Origin: Halomarina oriensis
GTDB lineage: Archaea; Halobacteriota; Halobacteria; Halobacteriales; Haloarculaceae
Assembly: GCF_009791395.1 (NCBI RefSeq)
Contig: NZ_WSZK01000009.1
Span: 1 to 64,000 of the forward strand
Reading direction: 5' to 3'
DNA length: 64,000 bases
This document shows positions 59,585 through 64,000 of the stretch, piece after piece. The translations under genes were made by a program, and so were the position numbers. The notes under the pieces were generated by a model. The model did not search any database, was not told the origin of the DNA, and saw nothing but the letters and a program-made list of their open reading frames with translations. Numbering within the stretch: the stretch's first letter is position 1; the number at the start of each line of letters is the position of its first letter.

Positions 59585-59663
59585 GTCCGGTGAGTCGCGT
59601 GTGGACGTTAGAAGCGTTCCGGGATGGCTCGGGTCGGCGAATAGGGGGGCTCGACGGCCCCTG

Positions 59664-59692
59664 GTCGAGCGTCGAGTCGTCCGACGCTCGAC
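59664..59692. terminator. Long hairpin upstream of the AEC gene
   Basis: GTCGAGCGTC and GACGCTCGAC form a perfect 10-bp stem around a 9-nt loop, between the stop of the small membrane protein (59709) and the AEC start (59584), both on the minus strand. It would act as terminator of the former or leader structure of the latter; there is no T-run. Confidence 0.4.
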
Positions 59693-59708
59693 GCCGCAGT
59701 GGTTTCGG

Positions 59709-59936
59709 TCAGCGCTCGCCGTCCGCCGGCGCTCGGCCCGCGGGACTGTCGCCCTCGTCGGGTGGGTCCACGAACAGCGCGTACCCGACCATGCCGGTCG
59801 CCGGCAGGCTTCCGCCCGCCAGACCGAACATGAGCGACAGCGACGTCACGACGGCAGCACCCGTGCCGAGCACGAGCACCAGCGGAATCGCGGCTAACAC
59901 GAGGTCGTGTCTGCTCGACGCTTCGCTCGCTGGCAT
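59709..59936 (-). CDS. Small two-helix membrane protein
   Basis: 75 residues. Two hydrophobic helices (LVLAAIPLVLVLGTGAAVVTSL and GLAGGSLPATGMVGYALFVD), then a polar tail (PPDEGDSPAGRAPADGER). Of unknown function. An ATTAATTAGG box lies 30 nt before ATG 59936, supporting a leaderless transcript. Confidence 0.65.
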   Translation of the reverse strand: MPASEASSRHDLVLAAIPLVLVLGTGAAVVTSLSLMFGLAGGSLPATGMVGYALFVDPPDEGDSPAGRAPADGER

Positions 59937-60025
59937 GGTGAGTACCCGGTACGACGCCCTCCTAATTAATAGTAATTACCTGCGTGAGCAAGCGGTTCCA
60001 CACCGGGAGAGTCGATAGGCCGTCG

Positions 60026-61831
60026 TTACTTCCCCCAGAACGGGTCGACCTTCCGGCGCTTGTCGAGGTACATCGACAGCGCCTCGCGTTCGTCGCCGGG
60101 GATGTCCTCTTTCAGTTCCTGTTCGAGTATCTTCGCGTGTTTCTCGGGCAGTTCCGCCCAGAGTTCGTCGCCCTCGTCTATCTGACGACCCACGGTCGGG
60201 CCGTCGATGGAGACGGAGACGCGTTCACCGGCACGGGCCTCGTCGACGTCCTCGCCCTGGCTCTGGATGGCTTTCAGGCTCCCGATGCGTTTGGGGTCGT
60301 TGCCCTGGAACTTCGCGGCGGGCGTGTTCCGTCGGAGGGTTCCCGAGAGGACTTCGACGCCGACGACGGCGGGGTTCGACTGGCGGAAGACGTGGTCTTC
60401 GAGGATGCGGAACCGACACGGACGGCGGATCTTGTCGAGGATGGCGTCCTGCTGCTCGCGCTCCATCTCGTCGACGAACGCCTCGTACTCGTCGATGAGC
60501 TGATAGATGACGTCGTCCTCGAACAGCCGGATGTTCCGGTCGCTCGCCTCGCGGCGGGCGTCCGGGAGCACGTCGACGTTGAACGCGAGGATGACCTCGT
60601 GTTTGGTCTCGTCGGCCGTCGACGCGACGGCGATGTCGCGCGGTGCGACGTCACCCACCTCGGCGCGGACGATGGGAATCTCGGCCTCGTCGAGCGCGTC
60701 GGCGATGGCTTCGAGCGACCCGAGCGTGTCGGCCTTGACGACGACGCCGTTCTCGGCGGTGTCGACCTCGATTTCGGCGAGTTCGGCTTCGACCTCCTCG
60801 ATGACCGCCTCGACGGACTGGTTCCGGACGACCCGGACGGGTGCGCCCGCCAGCGCGTCGTCGAGGTCCGGAGCGGCGATCTTCACGCCGGCCGCGGCCG
60901 ACACCTCGTCGACCTTCTCGAAGCGTTTCTCGGTGCGAATCTCCGCGAGCGGTTGTGGCTGGAGCAGGGCCCGGACGTCGGTGACGATGGGGTCGTTCTT
61001 CGCCCCGACGACGACGGTGTCGTCGGTCCGGATGGTGCCGTCGTAGAGCACCACGTCGAGCGTCGTCCCGAAGCCACGTTCCTCCTTGACTTCGAGAACC
61101 GTCCCCGACCCCGGTCCGGTGGTGTCGATGGACATGTCCTCTTTCATGTAGCGCTGGGAGAGGCCCATCAGCACGGCGAGCAGGTCGGGGACACCCTCGC
61201 CGGTCTCGGCGGAGACGGGGACGACGCCGATGTTGCCCCGGAAGTTCTGGACGCGCCAGTACATGTCCGCGGAGAAGCCGTTGTCCGAGAGTTCGCCGAT
61301 GATCTCGTAGAGGTTCTGGTTGAGTCGCTGTTCGGCGCGGTCGGACTGGGCTTCGAGGGACTGCTGGATGGGGGTATCGGGCTGTGGGTTCCACCCCGGC
61401 GTCGTGTCGACCTTGTTCGCGGCGACGATGAACGGCGTCTGCGTTCGTTTGAGGATGTCGATGGCCTCCAGCGTCTGGGGCTGGAAGCCGTCGTTGACGT
61501 CCACGACGAGGACGGCGATGTCCGCGAGCGCACCGCCCCGCGAGCGGAGCGTCGAGAACGAGTGGTGGCCCGGCGTGTCGATGAACAGCAGGCCCGGCAG
61601 GTCGAAGTCGTCCGGGTCGACGAGTCGCCCGGCGATGTCCGAGATGGTCTCGAGGGGGACGGCCGTCGCCCCGATATGCTGGGTGATAGCTCCGGCCTCC
61701 CCGGAGGTGACCGCAGAGCCGCGAACCTTGTCCAGGAGGCTGGTCTTTCCGTGGTCGACGTGGCCGAGGACGGCGACGATAGGTGTCCGCAACCCGCCAC
61801 CCGCGTCCATGGTGGTGTCGGAATCTGACAT
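60026..61831 (-). CDS. infB: Translation initiation factor aIF5B
   Basis: 601 residues, the archaeal length. G1 is [17 protein letters not shown]3 [13 protein letters not shown]4 NKVD; the later domains follow ([60 protein letters not shown]). It joins ribosomal subunits at initiation. No intein interrupts the G1 region, where some archaeal genes have one. A CTTAACC box (61869-61876) would give a ~15-nt leader. Confidence 0.97.
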   Translation of the reverse strand: MSDSDTTMDAGGGLRTPIVAVLGHVDHGKTSLLDKVRGSAVTSGEAGAITQHIGATAVPLETISDIAGRLVDPDDFDLPGLLFIDTPGHHSFSTLRSRGGALADIAVLVVDVNDGFQPQTLEAIDILKRTQTPFIVAANKVDTTPGWNPQPDTPIQQSLEAQSDRAEQRLNQNLYEIIGELSDNGFSADMYWRVQNFRGNIGVVPVSAETGEGVPDLLAVLMGLSQRYMKEDMSIDTTGPGSGTVLEVKEERGFGTTLDVVLYDGTIRTDDTVVVGAKNDPIVTDVRALLQPQPLAEIRTEKRFEKVDEVSAAAGVKIAAPDLDDALAGAPVRVVRNQSVEAVIEEVEAELAEIEVDTAENGVVVKADTLGSLEAIADALDEAEIPIVRAEVGDVAPRDIAVASTADETKHEVILAFNVDVLPDARREASDRNIRLFEDDVIYQLIDEYEAFVDEMEREQQDAILDKIRRPCRFRILEDHVFRQSNPAVVGVEVLSGTLRRNTPAAKFQGNDPKRIGSLKAIQSQGEDVDEARAGERVSVSIDGPTVGRQIDEGDELWAELPEKHAKILEQELKEDIPGDEREALSMYLDKRRKVDPFWGK

Positions 61832-61938
61832 GGCGAAGAACTCTTGATGTGAAACTGCCGGTGACGGCGGTTAAGTCTTTCAGAAACGGTACACGACTCG
61901 GTCACACATCACACGGTGTGGTCGCGTCCGCTCCCGAC

Positions 61939-62523
61939 TCACTCGACGGTGAACGACCCCTCCATCCCGATGGAGCGGTGGACGCTGCAGTAGTAGGCGT
62001 ACTCGCCGGCCGTGTCGAACGTCTCGCTGAACGAGAATCCCGAGTCCTGGGTCTCCGACTCGCCGTTGGGCGACCCCTCGAACGACGCGCCGTCGGGCAT
62101 CGACTCCGGGATGACGTTGTGACCGCCCATCGCGTACTCCCACGTCACCTCGCCGCCCTGGGCGAGCGTGAACGAGTCGGGGCTGTACCGGGCCGCTCCG
62201 TCGGCCCCGACGGTGACCGTCACCGACTCCTGTGGTTCGCTCTCGGTCGGCTCCGTGGTCGGTTCGGCGGTCGTCTCGCCGGCGTCATCCGTGGTCTCCA
62301 TCCCTTCCGTGGTCGTCGCGGGGCCGTCGGTCGTCTCCTCGCCCATCGTGTCGGTCGTGGCCATCCCCTCGGTCGTTTCCCCGTTCATCCCTTCGGTCGT
62401 CTCCTGATCCATTCCTCCCGTCTCGGTGGTCGTGGTGGTCGAGTCGCCGTCGTCGCTGGCACAGCCGGCGAGGCCGACCGCACCGAGCAGTGCCGCCCGT
62501 CGGAGGAGGGTTCGTCTGTCCAT
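61939..62523 (-). CDS. Halocyanin-type blue-copper lipoprotein
   Basis: 194 residues from ATG 62523. A Tat-type lipoprotein signal MDRRTLLRRAALLGAVGLAG ends in the lipobox LAGC (Cys 21). Residues ~22-97 are a low-complexity Thr/Glu/Gly/Met linker with repeated TTEGM units. The plastocyanin-like domain follows with copper ligands His 135 (GGHNVIPE), Cys 179 and His 182 (YYCSVH) and Met 187 (GMEG). It should carry electrons on the outer face of the membrane. The linker length and Met content are notable. Confidence 0.9.
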   Translation of the reverse strand: MDRRTLLRRAALLGAVGLAGCASDDGDSTTTTTETGGMDQETTEGMNGETTEGMATTDTMGEETTDGPATTTEGMETTDDAGETTAEPTTEPTESEPQESVTVTVGADGAARYSPDSFTLAQGGEVTWEYAMGGHNVIPESMPDGASFEGSPNGESETQDSGFSFSETFDTAGEYAYYCSVHRSIGMEGSFTVE

Positions 62524-62629
62524 AGCTTTCGAACTCTTCCGTACCGTATCAATGTTACCCGGATTCACACCCAAATCGGACGACGACGGTGGGCAGGAGA
62601 GCCGACGGGTGTCTGACGGGGACACGACC

Positions 62630-62637
62630 GTTTATGT
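62630..62637 (+). promoter_or_regulatory. TATA box for the PRC-barrel/nob1 pair
   Basis: GTTTATGT, centred about 27 nt before ATG 62660. Confidence 0.5.
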
Positions 62638-62659
62638 GGGGTCGCTACCCAACAGGGGT

Positions 62660-62899
62660 ATGGCCGAGCTACTCGCCGAGAACCTGTCGGGGAAGGACGT
62701 CATCGGCTCCGACGGGGCCACGCTTGGAGAGCTGTACAACATCACGATGGACCTGAAGACGGGCGAACTCCACGACCTCGTCGTCGACCCCGAGGAGGGC
62801 GTCCGCGACGTGGGCTTTCGGACCAACGACTTCGGTCGCTACCTCGTCCCCGTGGGGAACGTGCAGGCCGTCAAAGACCACATCGTCGTCCGCCGGTAG
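62660..62899 (+). CDS. PRC-barrel domain protein
   Basis: 79 residues forming a single PRC-barrel: LLAENLSGKDVIGSDGATLG, ELYNITMDLKTGELHDLVVD, FRTNDFGRYLVPVGNVQAVK. The domain is found in RNA-processing proteins (RimM) and photosynthetic reaction-centre subunits. Its TAG is immediately followed by the nob1 ATG, so the two are one operon with coupled translation. Because Nob1 matures 16S rRNA, a ribosome-assembly role like RimM is a reasonable inference. Confidence 0.9.
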   Translation: MAELLAENLSGKDVIGSDGATLGELYNITMDLKTGELHDLVVDPEEGVRDVGFRTNDFGRYLVPVGNVQAVKDHIVVRR

Positions 62900-63352
62900 A
62901 TGCGCGTCCTCGACTCGTCTGCGTTCATCCGCGGGTACGACGCCGACGGCCCGACCGCGTCGGTCCCGCGGGTCCGTGAAGAACTCAACGAGGAGTCGAG
63001 TCTCCGGTTCGACGCCGAGGCGGGCGCGGGGATGACCGTCCACGCGCCGAGTCCCGGTTCGGTCCGGACGGTCGAGAACGCGGCCGAACGGTCCGGCGAC
63101 GCCCGTGAACTCTCCGAGACCGACTATCACCTCGTCGCCGCGGCGTTCGAGTTGGACGCGACGCTCGTCACCGACGACTACGCGATGCAGAACGTCGCCA
63201 GTCGCCTCGACGTCCCCGTCGAGACCATCGGCCGTGACGGCATCGAGGAGGAACGTGAGTGGCGCTGGCAGTGTTCCGGTTGCGGTCGGACCTTCGACGA
63301 CGACGAGGGGCGCTGTCCCGTCTGTGGGAGCGACCTCTCGCGCAAGCGGTAG
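62900..63352 (+). CDS. nob1: rRNA maturation endonuclease Nob1
   Basis: 150 residues. PIN domain with acidic sites (MRVLDSSAFIRGYDADG, Asp 5; SETDYHLVAAAFELDATLVT and DDYAMQNVA), and a zinc ribbon CSGC...CPVC at the C-terminus. Nob1 cleaves the 3' end of pre-16S rRNA (site D equivalent). It starts on the base after the PRC-barrel stop. Confidence 0.95.
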   Translation: MRVLDSSAFIRGYDADGPTASVPRVREELNEESSLRFDAEAGAGMTVHAPSPGSVRTVENAAERSGDARELSETDYHLVAAAFELDATLVTDDYAMQNVASRLDVPVETIGRDGIEEEREWRWQCSGCGRTFDDDEGRCPVCGSDLSRKR

Positions 63353-63519
63353 TCAGTCCTGCCGGTCGAGGCGTCGAATCCGGTCGTCACGAACTGTCGG
63401 ACGACGGCCTCCTGTGTCGGTCCGTTCTCGTGGGCGAGGCGTTCGACGTCTCTCGCCAGGCCGTCCTCGCAGAGCAGGGTGTATCTCCGCACGTGTCTGT
63501 CTCTGTCGCACTCTCTCAT
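63353..63519 (-). pseudogene. Possible frameshifted small helical protein gene
   Basis: From ATG 63519 (or GTG 63492) the minus strand encodes RRYTLLCEDGLARDVERLAH ENGPTQEAVVRQFV, a ribbon-helix-helix-like pattern (strand then two helices). The frame then runs on without a stop, antisense to the 3' end of nob1. In the next frame the DNA at ~63356-63400 encodes a plausible C-terminus (RDDRIRRLDRQD, then stop at ~63356). One insertion or deletion would join them. Alternatively the region is not coding. Confidence 0.3.
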
Positions 63520-63584
63520 ACGTGCCAGTCAGACGAGCGTCCGCCACCGGTCGGACCGCGGTGTGACACAACTCATTACCGGTC

Positions 63585-64000
63585 TCAGAGTCCGCCGGTC
63601 GCCTGCCCGTACGCGAGGAGGAACTGTGTCGCGTTGTAGAGGCCGTGGACCAGCGCCGGGACGACGAGGTTCCCGGTGTACTCGTAGAGTGCTCCGAGAT
63701 ACACCGCGAGGAAGGTGATGATGGCGAGGGTGGCCACGACGCTCGTGGCCGACGCCCCGACCAGTCCGGGGACGTGGATGGACGCGAACAGGACGCTCGC
63801 GGTGAGGACGGCTCCGACCGGGCCGAACGACTCGCGCAACCAGCCCTGGACGACCCCACGGTAGAACAGTTCTTCGCCCGGACCGACCAGCACCAGCGAG
63901 AGGGGGACGAGCAACAACAGGAGCATCGGGTTCTCCATCCCGGCGGCGACGACGCCGCTCTCGGCCGCCGAGATGCCGAGCGCCTCGTAGACGACGCTGA
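63585..64000 (-). CDS. CPBP-family membrane protease (Abi/Rce1-like), 5' end outside the window
   Basis: The visible 138 residues run from the window edge to the stop. CPBP motifs are EELFYRG (PGEELFYRGVVQGWL), FxxxH (LFASIHVPG) and a third His region in VVPALVHGLYNATQFLL. About four helices are seen. The family includes type II CAAX-prenyl proteases and bacteriocin-immunity-type proteins. The frame is open through 64000, so more helices lie upstream. Confidence 0.85.
   Translation of the reverse strand, partial: SVVYEALGISAAESGVVAAGMENPMLLLLLVPLSLVLVGPGEELFYRGVVQGWLRESFGPVGAVLTASVLFASIHVPGLVGASATSVVATLAIITFLAVYLGALYEYTGNLVVPALVHGLYNATQFLLAYGQATGGL

Noticed and set aside
60026-61831. Possible intein in aIF5B
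   Set aside because: The G1 region [16 protein letters not shown] is uninterrupted and the protein has the ordinary length of about 600 residues.

Overview
The window is from a halophilic archaeon (class Halobacteria). The DNA is very GC-rich and nearly every protein is strongly acidic. The gene set is archaeal: aIF1A, aIF5B, TFS, S19e, PDCD5-type protein, Nob1, PAN, class I LysRS and an Orc1/Cdc6-type ATPase. There are several Halobacteria-restricted families (HalOD1, DUF5789, DUF7123, DUF5811) and a complete cluster for the C50 carotenoid bacterioruberin. Many genes have a TATA-like box 25-30 nt before the start codon, as expected for leaderless mRNAs. It looks like ordinary chromosome. I see no insertion sequence, CRISPR array, prophage, rRNA or tRNA.

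Layout. 1-11.5 kb: a 5'-truncated secreted-type protein, a two-helix membrane protein, a long gene-free stretch (1325-2003), a MATE exporter, a short Orc1/Cdc6 ATPase, a 47-residue CxxC microprotein, a HalOD1 protein, a Tat-type matrixin-like protease, aIF1A, small acidic proteins and YchF, then a VOC-fold gene remnant beside an AT-rich patch. 11.6-22.2 kb: metabolic enzymes, three of which (M24, FAH, gamma-carbonic anhydrase families) have substitutions at metal-ligand positions; a phosphoesterase with inserted membrane helices; YedK/HMCES; archaeal ornithine cyclodeaminase; a universal stress protein. 22.2-31.9 kb: a PurD-like ATP-grasp protein, crtB, a CBS protein, the crtD-lyeJ-cruF operon, an SDR, a ZIP-like permease and a P450-fold protein lacking the heme-thiolate cysteine. 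32-40 kb: an HTTM/DCC fusion with a partner membrane protein, TFS, thiE-thiM-thiD, a multi-domain PitA-type heme protein and an FNT channel.

40-52.5 kb: two unrelated-looking site-2 proteases, overlapping pyrH-lysS, a MobB/MoaE fusion, thiL, a YbhN-type flippase-like protein, and a translation group (S19e, PDCD5 protein, HisS, TruA). 52.6-57.5 kb is a proteolysis neighbourhood: secreted-type M28 peptidase, PepF and the proteasome ATPase PAN. 57.5-64 kb: pyruvoyl arginine decarboxylase, which supplies agmatine (probably for tRNA-Ile2 agmatidine), an AEC transporter, aIF5B, a halocyanin-type lipoprotein, PRC-barrel plus Nob1, and a CPBP protease cut by the window end.

The strongest unexpected signals are: the Cys-to-Gly heme-binding motif in the P450 (30576-31961); short perfect palindromes inside coding sequence that encode low-complexity inserts (CBS protein, coiled-coil protein, HTTM/DCC protein); the internal duplication in the PitA-type protein; and the operator-like palindromes at 34075-34138 and 45583-45598.
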